This document shows, piece after piece, positions 30,225 to 38,980 of a DNA stretch of 64,000 nt. Location: contig CAVWFR010000040.1 of NCBI GenBank assembly GCA_963754305.1, positions 1-64,000 on the forward strand. The letters are read 5' to 3'. The notes under the pieces were generated by a model. The model was given only the letters and a program-made list of their open reading frames with translations, ran no database searches and was not told the origin of the DNA. Within the stretch, counting starts at the first letter, position 1. Each line of letters opens with the position of its first letter. The position numbers were made by a program, and so were the translations under genes. The DNA comes from DATEDA01 sp963754305. GTDB taxonomy: Bacteria; Pseudomonadota; Gammaproteobacteria; Burkholderiales; SG8-39.

Positions 30225-30971
30225 ATGTCCGTACTCGTCAAGACGGTCCTGAAGGCGCTTGTGCTCCCGCCGACGGGACCGCTGATCGTCGCCATAGCGG
30301 GATTGCTGTGCATGCGGCGGTCGCCGCGCCTCGGACGGTTTCTCGCGTGGGCCGGTGTGCTGATGCTGCTTGCGCTCTCGATGCCGGTCGTGTCGCTCCT
30401 CCTGACGCAGGCTCTCGCCGATGCGCCCGTGCTCGACCCGGCTCGAGCGAAGGATGCCGGCGCGATCGTGATTCTCGGCGGTGGGGTCCGCCGGCGGGCC
30501 GCGGAATATGGCGGCGACACACTTGCCATCCTAACGCTCGAGCGGGTGCGCTACGGCGCGCGGGTCGCGAAGCAAACCGGACTGCCGGTGCTGGTGTCAG
30601 GCGGCCCGCTGCTCGGCGCGACCGCAGAAGCACATCTCATGCGCTCCGCCCTAGTGGAGGAGTTTGGCGTGCCCGTGACATGGGCCGAGGACCGCTCCCG
30701 CAACACGCGCGAGAACGCGATCCGCTCGACGGAGATCCTGTCTGCAGCCGGCGTGAGGGACATCGTGCTCGTGGCGCACAGCGTGGACATGCGCCGTGCG
30801 AGAGCGGAGTTCGAAGCCGCGGGGCTCGGGGTGATTCCCGCTCCAACCGGGATTCCGAGCGGCGTCGTCGACAGTCCGCTGGACTTCATCCCCAACATCG
30901 GCGCCTTCCGGGGCAGCTACTTCGCGCTCTACGAGATGCTCGCGAATCTCTGGCGTTGGGCCACCAGCTAG
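30225..30971 (+). CDS. ElyC/SanA/YdcF family (DUF218) membrane protein
   Basis: A 248-residue protein with two N-terminal hydrophobic helices (KALVLPPTGPLIVAIAGLLC and FLAWAGVLMLLALSMPVVSL) and a cytoplasmic or periplasmic DUF218 domain. Signatures are AIVILGGGVRRRAAEYG, LPVLVSGGPLLGATAEA, SRNTRENAIRSTEIL and IVLVAHSVDMRRAR. ElyC and SanA relatives affect envelope polysaccharide and lipid-carrier use. ATG 30225 is the second Met of an MM pair. The gene converges with the lipoprotein gene that follows, with a 4-base overlap of their stops. Confidence 0.8.
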   Translation: MSVLVKTVLKALVLPPTGPLIVAIAGLLCMRRSPRLGRFLAWAGVLMLLALSMPVVSLLLTQALADAPVLDPARAKDAGAIVILGGGVRRRAAEYGGDTLAILTLERVRYGARVAKQTGLPVLVSGGPLLGATAEAHLMRSALVEEFGVPVTWAEDRSRNTRENAIRSTEILSAAGVRDIVLVAHSVDMRRARAEFEAAGLGVIPAPTGIPSGVVDSPLDFIPNIGAFRGSYFALYEMLANLWRWATS

Positions 30972-31591
30972 GGACGATACTCGAGCGCCGCAAGCTCCCG
31001 CTCGAGCTGGGCGAGGATCTCGGCAAGCGCCTGACTGAAACCTCTCGCAATCGCTTCCGGCGTCGCGGCGGGTACGTCGACCCGGCTCTGAAGCATGCGC
31101 TCGAACACGAGCTCGGGTCCGTTCCGGTTTGCCGACCGCAGGAGATAGAACTGAATCGCCATGATCGCTGCCGGCTTCGCCGGGTTGCGCAGGTCACCGT
31201 AGAGCGTGACGATCGAACCGTCCAACGCGTACGGCGCGTCCACCGGCACGCCCGGCTCGACGACCGTGGCGAAAAGCCGCGCGCTCCGTAGCCACCCGGT
31301 GAGCGCTGCGGTGGCCATCGATTCCGGCGCGTCCGCAAACTCGTTGTAGAAGTCCGAAACCACCCGTTCGCTATCGAAGCGGTAAACGAACTCCTTGCGC
31401 TCGAACAGCGGCGCCGCGCGCAGCGGGCGCAGCTTGACCGCCACCGGCTTGGGCGTCGCGGCCGGCGGCGGCTCGCGCGTAGCGGTGAGCAGATAGCTCG
31501 TGCGCACAAGCGGCGGCCGCGAGAGCCCGCATCCATCGAGCAGCGCGACGGCCCCAGCTATCAGCACCGCTGAGCAAAATCGCATCGTCAT
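30968..31591 (-). CDS. ABC-transport auxiliary lipoprotein (PqiC-like)
   Basis: A 207-residue lipoprotein with a signal (AVLIAGAVALLDGCG) and lipid-modified Cys near residue 21. The mature domain (KLRPLRAAPLFERKEFVYRFD...SDFYNEFADAPESM) matches the DUF330/PqiC-type auxiliary component found next to MCE transporters. It overlaps the MlaD-like gene by 4 bases and closes the four-gene operon 34519-30968. It probably sits in the outer membrane and helps phospholipid pass across the periplasm. Confidence 0.8.
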   Translation of the reverse strand: MTMRFCSAVLIAGAVALLDGCGLSRPPLVRTSYLLTATREPPPAATPKPVAVKLRPLRAAPLFERKEFVYRFDSERVVSDFYNEFADAPESMATAALTGWLRSARLFATVVEPGVPVDAPYALDGSIVTLYGDLRNPAKPAAIMAIQFYLLRSANRNGPELVFERMLQSRVDVPAATPEAIARGFSQALAEILAQLERELAALEYRP

Positions 31592-32634
31592 GGCAAGATC
31601 ACCGGTTTGGGCGGCTCGCTCAGCACGCTCCCTGGATAGCGCTTCACCGTCTCGGTGACGTCGCGGAGGTTTTCGGAGATTCGCCGCAGGTTGTAGAGCG
31701 CTGCGGCGACGTCGGAGTCGGCGCCCGCGGTCAGCGTATCGAGGCGCGTCGTGATGCGATCGAGCCGTACGAGGGCGTCCTGCAGGTGCGGGTTCTCCGC
31801 GACCGCCCGCACCTTCGCGAATGCCTCCGCGGCCTCGGCGGGCGCGCTCGCCCAGCCGGGGTTCGCCAGCACCTCTCGCAGCCGCGCGCTCGCCGCGCCC
31901 AGGTCCTTCACCGCCTGCGCGACCTCGGGTTGAGCAACCGTGCGGTCGAGCCGCGCGAGCAGGGTGCGCATCTCCTTCATCGCGCCGCTCGCGTCCTTCG
32001 CGAGCGCGCCTACCGGCAGCTCCGCGAGCTTCGCGTTCGCCGTCCGGACGAGATCGCCGATGCTGTGCATCGTCCCTTCGACGTCGGCATTGTCGAGCAC
32101 TGCGAGAAACTTCTGCGCGCCGCTGATGATCTGGTTATACGTGCTGGGCGCGGACGGGATGTAGACCGTAAGGGGGACCCAGGTGATCGTAAGCGGGGGA
32201 TTAGCCTTCGGATCGACGAAATCGATCTCGAGGTAGGCGGTACCGGTGATCCCCACCGACGCGAGGCGGGCGCGCAGGCCCGCTGCGATCATCTCCTTCA
32301 GGCGCTCGGGCTCGCTGGCGGCGCCGACGCCGATCAGCTGCGGCTGCAGCTCCGCCTCGACAAGCACGTACGGCTTCCGGTTTTGCAACGGCACTTCCAG
32401 CTGATACCGGTTGAACGTGAAGCCGATCTTCGTCACCCGTCCGATCTGCACGCCGCGATACTTGACCGCGGAGCCGACGTCGAGACCCTGCACCGACTCG
32501 TCGAAATAGGTCTCGATCGTAGTCGTACTCTTGAAGATATTGCCGGCGCCGAGCGCGAGCACGATCGCGATCGCGATCACCACGGCGGCGATGATGAACA
32601 CGCCGAGCTTGAAGTAGTTGGTTTTCCGGCTCAT
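31588..32634 (-). CDS. mlaD: MCE/MlaD-family lipid-transport protein
   Basis: A 348-residue protein with one N-terminal membrane helix (LGVFIIAAVVIAIAIVLAL) and an MCE domain (YFDESVQGLDVGSAVKYRGVQIGRVTKI). A long helical C-terminal extension (about residues 175-330) is predicted from its heptad-like Ala/Leu pattern. It should form the periplasmic hexamer that carries lipids to or from the MlaFE complex. ATG 32634 overlaps the ATPase stop as ATGA, which fixes this start over the longer frame. Confidence 0.85.
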   Translation of the reverse strand: MSRKTNYFKLGVFIIAAVVIAIAIVLALGAGNIFKSTTTIETYFDESVQGLDVGSAVKYRGVQIGRVTKIGFTFNRYQLEVPLQNRKPYVLVEAELQPQLIGVGAASEPERLKEMIAAGLRARLASVGITGTAYLEIDFVDPKANPPLTITWVPLTVYIPSAPSTYNQIISGAQKFLAVLDNADVEGTMHSIGDLVRTANAKLAELPVGALAKDASGAMKEMRTLLARLDRTVAQPEVAQAVKDLGAASARLREVLANPGWASAPAEAAEAFAKVRAVAENPHLQDALVRLDRITTRLDTLTAGADSDVAAALYNLRRISENLRDVTETVKRYPGSVLSEPPKPVILP

Positions 32635-33392
32635 ACGCTCGCTGCTTCGGCCCGCCGATTGAAGAACTGGCGGACCTTCGGATTGTCGCTGTGATCGCGG
32701 AGGTCGGCCGGCTTCCCTTCGGCGATGATTCCTTTGACCGCCTTGTCGAGCATGATGCATCGGTCGGCGATGCTGAAGATGCTCGCCAGCTCGTGCGTGA
32801 TCACGACGAAGGTGATGCCGAGGCTCGCACGCAGGCGCAGGATCAGCTGGTCGAGCTCGGCTGAAGTGATCGGGTCGAGCCCGCCCGACGGCTCGTCGAG
32901 AAAGACGATGTCCGGGTCGAGGGCCATCGCCCGCGCGATTGCGGCGCGCTTCATCATGCCGCCGCTGATCGCCGCCGGCGTGAGCCCCTCGGCGCCCTGG
33001 AGCTGCACCAGCTCGAGCTTCATGCGCGCGACCAGCTCCATGGCGTCGTCCGGAAGGTCGGTGTACTCCTCGAGCGGCAGGCGGATGTTCTCGGCGAGCG
33101 TCATCGAGCCGAACAGCGCGCCGAGCTGGTACATCACGCCGATCCGTTTCAGGATCGCGAGGCGCGCCGCGCCGGTGGCGCGCGCGATGTCCTCGCCGCC
33201 GATCAGCGCCCGACCGGCGAGCGGCGTGTAGAGGCCGATCATGTTCTTCATCAGCACCGTCTTTCCGGAGCCGGAGCCGCCGAGTATCGCGAACACCTCG
33301 CCGCGCTCGACCCGGAACGAGACATCCTCGTGGAGCACGACCTCGCCGAAGCCGATGCGGAGATGCTCCACGCTGATGATCGGTTCGGCCAC
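32631..33392 (-). CDS. mlaF: MlaF-type ABC transporter ATPase
   Basis: A 253-residue ATPase with Walker A GGSGSGKT, a Q-loop in YQLGALFGSM, the signature AISGGMMKRAAIARAMA, Walker B DIVFLDEPSGGLDP and the switch His in VVITHEL. The ISGGM signature and the paired permease mark it as an MlaF/Ttg2A phospholipid-transport ATPase rather than an importer for solutes. It starts 8 bases after the permease stop. Confidence 0.9.
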   Translation of the reverse strand: MAEPIISVEHLRIGFGEVVLHEDVSFRVERGEVFAILGGSGSGKTVLMKNMIGLYTPLAGRALIGGEDIARATGAARLAILKRIGVMYQLGALFGSMTLAENIRLPLEEYTDLPDDAMELVARMKLELVQLQGAEGLTPAAISGGMMKRAAIARAMALDPDIVFLDEPSGGLDPITSAELDQLILRLRASLGITFVVITHELASIFSIADRCIMLDKAVKGIIAEGKPADLRDHSDNPKVRQFFNRRAEAASV

Positions 33393-33400
33393 GGCCCGCC

Positions 33401-34519
33401 CTAGATGTTGAGATAGTAGTAGAGCACCGCGAAGATCCCGTCTACGAGGACGATGAGCACGATGCCGCTCACGACCGCGCTCGTCGCCGCGACGCCGACC
33501 GCGGAGGCGCCGGTCTCGGTTTGCAGTCCGCGCAGGCAGCCCACGCCCGCGATCAGCACCCCGAACACCACCGATTTCACCAGCCCGCCGGCAAAATCGC
33601 CGACGGTGGTAAAGCCGACCGCCTGGTTGTAGTAGGTCTGCAGCGGGATGTCGAACGTGAGCATCACCAGCGCGCCGCCGACGAGCCCGATCAGGTCCGC
33701 GAACACCACGAGGGGTACGATCATCACCGTCGCCGCGAGCACGCGCGTCACCACCAGGAAGCGCACCGGATCGAGTCCCATCGTCGTCAGGGCGTCGACC
33801 TCCTGGTTGACCTTCATGGTGCCGATCTCGGCGGCGAACGCGGCGCCGGAGCGGCCGGCCAGCAGGATCGCCGTCATCAGCGGCCCGAGCTCTCGCAGCA
33901 GCGACAGCGAAAGAAGGTTGGCGACGAACACCTCGGCGCCGAACGGCTTCATCGCGATCGCCGATTGGAACGCGAGGATCACACCCATCAGAAAGCCGAT
34001 CAGGGCGACGATCGGCAGCGCATTCACGCCCGCTTCCTCGGCGATTCGCAGCGCGTCGCGCCAGCGGATGCCCCGGGGATGGCGCAGCGCGTAACCGAGC
34101 GCCGACGCCGCCTCGCCCAGGAAGGCGATCAGGACGTAGAGATCGTTCGCGAACCGCGCGCTCTCGCGTCCCAGGCGCTCGATGAGCGGAATGCGCGGCG
34201 GTGCCTCCGGCCCGACCGGCGCGAGCGCCTTTGGGTCGAACTGATCAAGCAGCTTCTGGAACCGCTCGGCCAGACCGCGCACCTCGACAACCGCGCCGGC
34301 GGCGCGGGGCTGGCGCAGCATGTCGACGAGGAGTGCAACGCCTGCACCATCGCAGTAGTCGACGCGGCTGCAATCGATCACCAGCGGCTCTCGTGCGTGC
34401 GAGCGGAGCACCGCGTGCGCCTCCCGCCAGAGCGGCCCGACCGTGTACGCGTCGAGGCGCCCCGAGAGCGCGATGGTCGCGGAGCTGCCTTCGCCAGACT
34501 GGAGCGCGAGTGCCGCCAA
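33401..34519 (-). CDS. mlaE: MlaE-family permease with N-terminal STAS domain
   Basis: A 372-residue protein. Residues about 1-105 form a STAS domain (ALSGRLDAYTVGPLWREA, VIDCSRVDYCDGAGVALLVDML). Residues about 125-370 are the MlaE permease with the cytoplasmic helix motif EEAGVNALPIVALIGFLMG, LLRELGPLMTAILLAGRSGAAFAAEIGTM and EVDALTTMGLDP. The fusion supplies the MlaB-like STAS subunit in cis. It is the first gene of the operon, and upstream lies an 85-base gap before the amino-acid binding-protein gene. Confidence 0.88.
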   Translation of the reverse strand: MAALALQSGEGSSATIALSGRLDAYTVGPLWREAHAVLRSHAREPLVIDCSRVDYCDGAGVALLVDMLRQPRAAGAVVEVRGLAERFQKLLDQFDPKALAPVGPEAPPRIPLIERLGRESARFANDLYVLIAFLGEAASALGYALRHPRGIRWRDALRIAEEAGVNALPIVALIGFLMGVILAFQSAIAMKPFGAEVFVANLLSLSLLRELGPLMTAILLAGRSGAAFAAEIGTMKVNQEVDALTTMGLDPVRFLVVTRVLAATVMIVPLVVFADLIGLVGGALVMLTFDIPLQTYYNQAVGFTTVGDFAGGLVKSVVFGVLIAGVGCLRGLQTETGASAVGVAATSAVVSGIVLIVLVDGIFAVLYYYLNI

Positions 34520-34604
34520 CTGAAGCCGCCTCCCTGGCGACGGCTTCGATTATAGGGGACGGTGCGGGAACTCCGACACGTCGGAACGGTTGCGGGTGCG
34601 CGCG

Positions 34605-35459
34605 CTACTCGGGAAACGCGCCGAGGAAGAACATCGCCTCCAGCAGCACGCTCGGCTTGCCGAGCCCGCCGAACCACTTGCCGAACACGTCGACCAGCTC
34701 CTGGCCGCGGTAGACCTGCGCGAGGGCGCGGTTCACCGCGAGCCGGAACGCCGGATCGCCGCGCGGCAGGACGATCGCGTACGGCTCGAACGAGAGATCG
34801 TCCGGGAGCATCGTGTACTTCGACGGGTCCTGCACCTTGCCCGAGAGGCCGGCGATCAGCAGCTTGTCGCTCACGAATGCATCGGCGGTGCCCTTCTCGA
34901 CCGCGGCGAGCCCCTCGTCCCGCGTCTTGACGGAGACGACCGTTGCACTCACCATCCGCTTCTTCAGGGCCTCCGCGAGCGCTTTCTCGTTGGTCGTACC
35001 CGCGATCACCGCAATCCGCTTGCCGCCGAGATCGGTGAAGGCTTTCGCGCCCGTCTCGTTACGCACCAGGATGCCGGTGCTGTCGACGAAGATGAAGCTC
35101 GAGAAATCCACGAGCTCCATCCGCGCAAGCGTCGCGGTGCTCGCGCCGCATTCCATGTCGACCTGCTTCTTCTGCACCATGTCGAAGCGGTTCTGCGCGG
35201 TGGCGGGCGTCCAGACGACCTTCAGCCCCGGGGTCTTCAGCTGCTGCTCTAGGCTTGCTACGACTCTCTTGCACAGATCCACCGTGTAGCCGGTCGGCTG
35301 GCTCTTGTCGTCGTGGAACGAGAACGGAAGCGCGTCGGTCCGGTAGGCGATGGTGATGGTCTTGCTGTCGCGGATCTTCTTCAGCGCACCGTCGGGCGCC
35401 TGGGCGTGAACGAGCGCGGGCGCGACGAGGACGGCAACTGCCAGTGCGAAACGGATCAT
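34605..35459 (-). CDS. Amino-acid ABC transporter substrate-binding protein (GltI-like)
   Basis: A 284-residue periplasmic protein with a clear signal peptide (RFALAVAVLVAPALVHA). It has the SBP family 3 pattern ITIAYRTDALPFSFHD, PTGYTVDLCKRVV and DMECGASTATLARMELVDFS. Similar proteins bind glutamate or aspartate, and the Glu-Cys-Gly tract and DKLLIAGLSG fit that group. No permease or ATPase partner is next to it, so it may work with a distant transporter. Confidence 0.83.
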   Translation of the reverse strand: MIRFALAVAVLVAPALVHAQAPDGALKKIRDSKTITIAYRTDALPFSFHDDKSQPTGYTVDLCKRVVASLEQQLKTPGLKVVWTPATAQNRFDMVQKKQVDMECGASTATLARMELVDFSSFIFVDSTGILVRNETGAKAFTDLGGKRIAVIAGTTNEKALAEALKKRMVSATVVSVKTRDEGLAAVEKGTADAFVSDKLLIAGLSGKVQDPSKYTMLPDDLSFEPYAIVLPRGDPAFRLAVNRALAQVYRGQELVDVFGKWFGGLGKPSVLLEAMFFLGAFPE

Positions 35460-35483
35460 GGGGGGTCTCCCTGCGGAACGGAG

Positions 35484-35503
35484 GCGGAAGGATACTCTTC
35501 CGC
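35484..35503 (-). terminator. Stem-loop between mscS-like and binding-protein genes
   Basis: A perfect 7-base stem GCGGAAG / CTTCCGC with a 6-base loop, 11 bases beyond the mscS-like stop on the reverse strand. No poly-U tract is obvious, so it is a candidate terminator only. Confidence 0.4.
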
Positions 35504-35513
35504 AACCGCAGCG

Positions 35514-37874
35514 TCAGCCGCGCGCATCCCGCCGCAGCGGCTGCGCCTCGGCGCGCGAAACGACCTCCACCTTCAGCGGCCCGGCGGCATCGAGGTGCAC
35601 GTCGCGCTGCGGGTACGGGACGGCGATGCCTGCATCGCTGAGCGCCTTCTCGATCATGTAGCGGAGATCGCTCGCGATCTGCCCCCCGTCGGCGCCCTTC
35701 GCATAGTCGATCCAGTACTCGAGCACGAAGACGAGCGCGTCGGCGCCGAAGTCCTCGAAAATCACCCGCGGCGGCGGCGCCTCGAGCACCTGCCCGTGCC
35801 GCTCGGCCTGCGCGAGCAGCGCGTCCGACACCTTCCGCGTGTTCGAGCCGTAGGCGACGCGGATCTTCACCGACCGGCGCACCTCGCTCGAAGTGTGCGT
35901 CCAGTTGGTGACATTGCTCTCGACTAGCGCCGAGTTCGGCACCAGGGTCTCGATCCCGTCGCCGGTGCGGATGGTCGAGGAGCGGATGCTGATATTGGTC
36001 ACCGTGCCGACGGTCTCGCCGATCTGCACCAGGTCGCCGATCTTCAGCGGCCGCTCGATGAGCAGCATGATCCCGCTCATCAGGTTTTTCAGCAGGTTTT
36101 GGGCGCCGAACCCGAACGCGATCGCGAGCGCGCCGCCGAGGAACGCGAACACCGTGAGCGGGATCTTGACGAGATCGAGCGCGAGCACGAACAGCACCGC
36201 GACCAGCATGACCTCGAGCCAGCGTCGGGCGATGCGCGCGACTGTCGGGTCGGCGTGGAACCGCGTCACGAACTGCCGCTCGAGCCGCCGCACGAACCAC
36301 GACACCAGGAGGTAGCCGAGGACGAGCACCACGATCGCGCCGATGCTCTTGCCGACGGTGACGCTGCGCGTGGCGGTGATCTTGCGGCCGTCGACCTCGA
36401 GCGTGTCCTCGGCGGTGAAGAGCTCGAAATTCCAGACCTTCCGCGCCAACTGGGTGCTGTCGAACCAGACGTCGGTGAGGTAGGCTTGTAGCGGCCGCGC
36501 GTGCCGGCCGTAGTCGAACTCGGCCTTCCAGCGCTCGAGCGAAGCCTGCTGGCGGTCGATCGCGCGGAGCGCCCGTTCGTAGATCGCGAGCCGCTCGCGG
36601 AAGGCGTCGGCGAGATCGCGCGCGGCATTGCGATCGTCGACGACGATCGCATCGGCGAACCGTGCCTCCTGCTCCCGGACCTGTCCGCGCGCGAGCGACG
36701 CTTCGCGCTGCGCGAACTGTCGCCACGTCTGAACGCGCTTGAGCATCGTGTCGACGCGGATGTAGGTCTCGCGCAGCGTAGTGCCGTCCTTCTCGTTGAC
36801 GAGTTGGTAGCGGTATTCCCAGATCGCCCGGTCGGTGGCGAGACCGTCGGCGAGCGCCCGGGTGACGTCATAGTCGAGGCTCGCGTTCTCGGCCTGGACG
36901 CGCGCGAGCGTCGCAGCGCGCTCGAGCTGCAGACGCTGCCGCGCCGCCGCCTCGGGCGACTCGCCGGCGCGCCACGGCGCGTCGCGCGCCGTGGCGCGCT
37001 CGGTCTGCGCTCTGGCGAGCGCATCGCGCCGCTCGGTGTTCCGCGCGTGCGCGTCGGCGAGCTCGCGCGCGAGCACGGCCTTCTGCCCTTCGAGCTGCGC
37101 GAGGACCCGGTCGAGATCCGCGCGCGGAAAGCTGATCGATTTCGACGCCTCGGCCACCTGCCGCTCGGCGAACTCGAGCTCGGCGCGCTGCTCGGCGAGT
37201 TGCTCGCGCACGACCTCGACCCGCGAGTCGAGGCTGGCGAGCGCCGCGCCGTAAGCGCGCACGCGCAGTGTGGCGAGATCCTTCGTCCAGGCGCGACGCG
37301 CGACCTCGGCGCCGTTCGCCGACTCGCTCGCCCGCTCCTCGGCCAGCCGCAGCCGGCTTCCGGCTTCTTTGAGTCGCGTGCGCCATGCCTCCAGCTCCTC
37401 GTTGACGAGCGCGAGCTTGGCCTCGGATGCATTGACTTGCTGCGCCGCGGTCTGCGCGGCTTCGCGGAGGCTGTCTACGAGCGCGAGCGGATGCGGCCCG
37501 GTCCCGAAGCCGGGCCAGCTCTTCACCTTGGCGTCGAGCGCCGCACGCTGCCGCTGCACCGCCGCCAACGCCTCGCGCATGTCGAGCTGCTGCTCCAGGC
37601 TGCGGACCAAGAGCTCGAGCATCGAGCGGCGCTCGATCGCGTCCTCCGGCGCGATGCCGAACGGCGCGCTCGGCGCGCTGTCCGTCACGTCGCGATCGAG
37701 CTCCGCTTGCGCGGCGGCGAGCTTGGCCTTGACGTCGGGCGCTGGCGCCGTCGCGGGTGCGGGCGTCGCCTTCTGCGGCCCGCCGGTGCCCAGACTGACG
37801 CCCGGAAACTGCTGTGCAGGCGCCGCGACGCAGAGCACGGTGAGGAGAACTAGCGTTGCGAGGGTGCGGATCAA
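35514..37874 (-). CDS. Large MscS-family mechanosensitive channel
   Basis: About 786 residues. A signal peptide (TLATLVLLTVLCVAAPA) is followed by a 450-residue periplasmic domain dominated by coiled-coil helices (QLAEQRAELEFAERQVAEA). Then come several membrane helices and the MscS core, with the pore-lining helix FLGGALAIAFGFGAQNLLKNLMSG and the beta-domain ERPLKIGDLVQIGETVGTVTNI. It resembles MscK/MscM-type giant channels that release solutes under osmotic downshock. The start is uncertain. TTG 37874, just before the signal peptide, is preferred because no in-frame ATG lies close. It is divergent from the TctC gene. Confidence 0.8.
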   Translation of the reverse strand: MIRTLATLVLLTVLCVAAPAQQFPGVSLGTGGPQKATPAPATAPAPDVKAKLAAAQAELDRDVTDSAPSAPFGIAPEDAIERRSMLELLVRSLEQQLDMREALAAVQRQRAALDAKVKSWPGFGTGPHPLALVDSLREAAQTAAQQVNASEAKLALVNEELEAWRTRLKEAGSRLRLAEERASESANGAEVARRAWTKDLATLRVRAYGAALASLDSRVEVVREQLAEQRAELEFAERQVAEASKSISFPRADLDRVLAQLEGQKAVLARELADAHARNTERRDALARAQTERATARDAPWRAGESPEAAARQRLQLERAATLARVQAENASLDYDVTRALADGLATDRAIWEYRYQLVNEKDGTTLRETYIRVDTMLKRVQTWRQFAQREASLARGQVREQEARFADAIVVDDRNAARDLADAFRERLAIYERALRAIDRQQASLERWKAEFDYGRHARPLQAYLTDVWFDSTQLARKVWNFELFTAEDTLEVDGRKITATRSVTVGKSIGAIVVLVLGYLLVSWFVRRLERQFVTRFHADPTVARIARRWLEVMLVAVLFVLALDLVKIPLTVFAFLGGALAIAFGFGAQNLLKNLMSGIMLLIERPLKIGDLVQIGETVGTVTNISIRSSTIRTGDGIETLVPNSALVESNVTNWTHTSSEVRRSVKIRVAYGSNTRKVSDALLAQAERHGQVLEAPPPRVIFEDFGADALVFVLEYWIDYAKGADGGQIASDLRYMIEKALSDAGIAVPYPQRDVHLDAAGPLKVEVVSRAEAQPLRRDARG

Positions 37875-37952
37875 GGTTGCCGCGGCGGGGACAGGAGATC
37901 GGTAACATACCCCATCCTTCCAAGCGACGAGCGGCAGCTCCGCAAGCTCCCC

Positions 37953-38918
37953 ATGAGAAACGTCTTCGCCGTCTTGTGCGCCGCGCTCGCGTTCGCATGG
38001 AGCGTATCCGCGCAATCCCCTTATCCCTCGAAACCCATCCGACTCATCATCCCGTTCCCACCTGGCGGCAGCGCGGACACGATCGGACGTCTGCTCGCGC
38101 AAGAGATGTCGAAGAGCCTCGGCCAACCCGTGGTCGCCGAGAACCGCCCCGGCGCCGGCGGCAATATCGGCGTCGACGTCGTAGCGAAGAGCGCGCCCGA
38201 CGGCTACACCTTCGGCCTCGCCGCGGCCGGGGCGCTCGCGATCAATCAGCACCTGATGGGCAAGCTGCCCTACGATCCGGTCAAGGATCTCGCGCCGGTT
38301 TCGAAACTCGCCGATATTCCGATCGTCGTCGTCGTGGCGAACTCGACGCCCGCCGGCTCGGTGCGCGAGCTGATCGACGCGGCGAAGGCGAAGCCGGGCG
38401 CGCTCGGGTTCGCGTCCGCCGGCAACGGCACAGCAATGCATCTCTCCGGCGAATTGTTCAAGCTGATGGCCGGCGTCGACATGACCCATGTGCCGTACAA
38501 GGGGAGCGGACCCGCAGTGACCGATCTCGTCTCGGGGCAGGTACCGGTCGGGTTCGTCGACCTCGTATCCGCGCTTCCGCAGATCCGAGCCGGCCGCGTG
38601 AAGGGCCTCGCCGTAGCGAGCGGCAAGCGCACCATCACGGCGCCCGACATCCCGACCGTCGCCGAGGCGGGTGTGCCGGGCTTCGATGCGGTCGGGTGGT
38701 TCGGCGTCGTCGCGCCGGCCGGCACGCCGGGCGACATCGTCGCGAAGCTGAACGCCGAGACGGTGCGGATCATGGCGCTGCCGGAAGTGCGCGAGCGTGC
38801 GCTCGCCACGGGCGCGGAGCCGTCGACCAATAGTCCTGAAGAGTTCGCCGTCTTCATCGCCGCCGAGATCCCGAAGTGGGAGCGCGTGGTGAAGGCCTCG
38901 GGCGCGAAAGCGAACTGA
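37953..38918 (+). CDS. Tripartite tricarboxylate transporter receptor (Bug/TctC family)
   Basis: A 321-residue periplasmic binding protein. The signal peptide is RNVFAVLCAALAFAWSVSA and the hallmark is YPSKPIRLIIPFPPGGSADTIGR with GQPVVAENRPGAGGNIG. Further family tracts are GALGFASAGNGTAMHLSGELF and VPYKGSGPAVTDLVSGQV. Bug proteins bind organic acids or amides, and are very numerous in betaproteobacteria. No membrane subunits are adjacent. It lies 62 bases before an amidohydrolase gene, so the two may take up and hydrolyse a related carboxylate. Confidence 0.88.
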   Translation: MRNVFAVLCAALAFAWSVSAQSPYPSKPIRLIIPFPPGGSADTIGRLLAQEMSKSLGQPVVAENRPGAGGNIGVDVVAKSAPDGYTFGLAAAGALAINQHLMGKLPYDPVKDLAPVSKLADIPIVVVVANSTPAGSVRELIDAAKAKPGALGFASAGNGTAMHLSGELFKLMAGVDMTHVPYKGSGPAVTDLVSGQVPVGFVDLVSALPQIRAGRVKGLAVASGKRTITAPDIPTVAEAGVPGFDAVGWFGVVAPAGTPGDIVAKLNAETVRIMALPEVRERALATGAEPSTNSPEEFAVFIAAEIPKWERVVKASGAKAN

Positions 38919-38980
38919 CCCGGCGCTAACACTAGCCGCTCCGCTTGACAGGGGCGCAAACGCCCAAGGAAGGAGAAGTC

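Noticed and set aside
35059..36726. Long Arg-rich frame overlapping the mscS and binding-protein genes
   Set aside because: Out-of-frame shadow of the mscS-like gene on the same strand.
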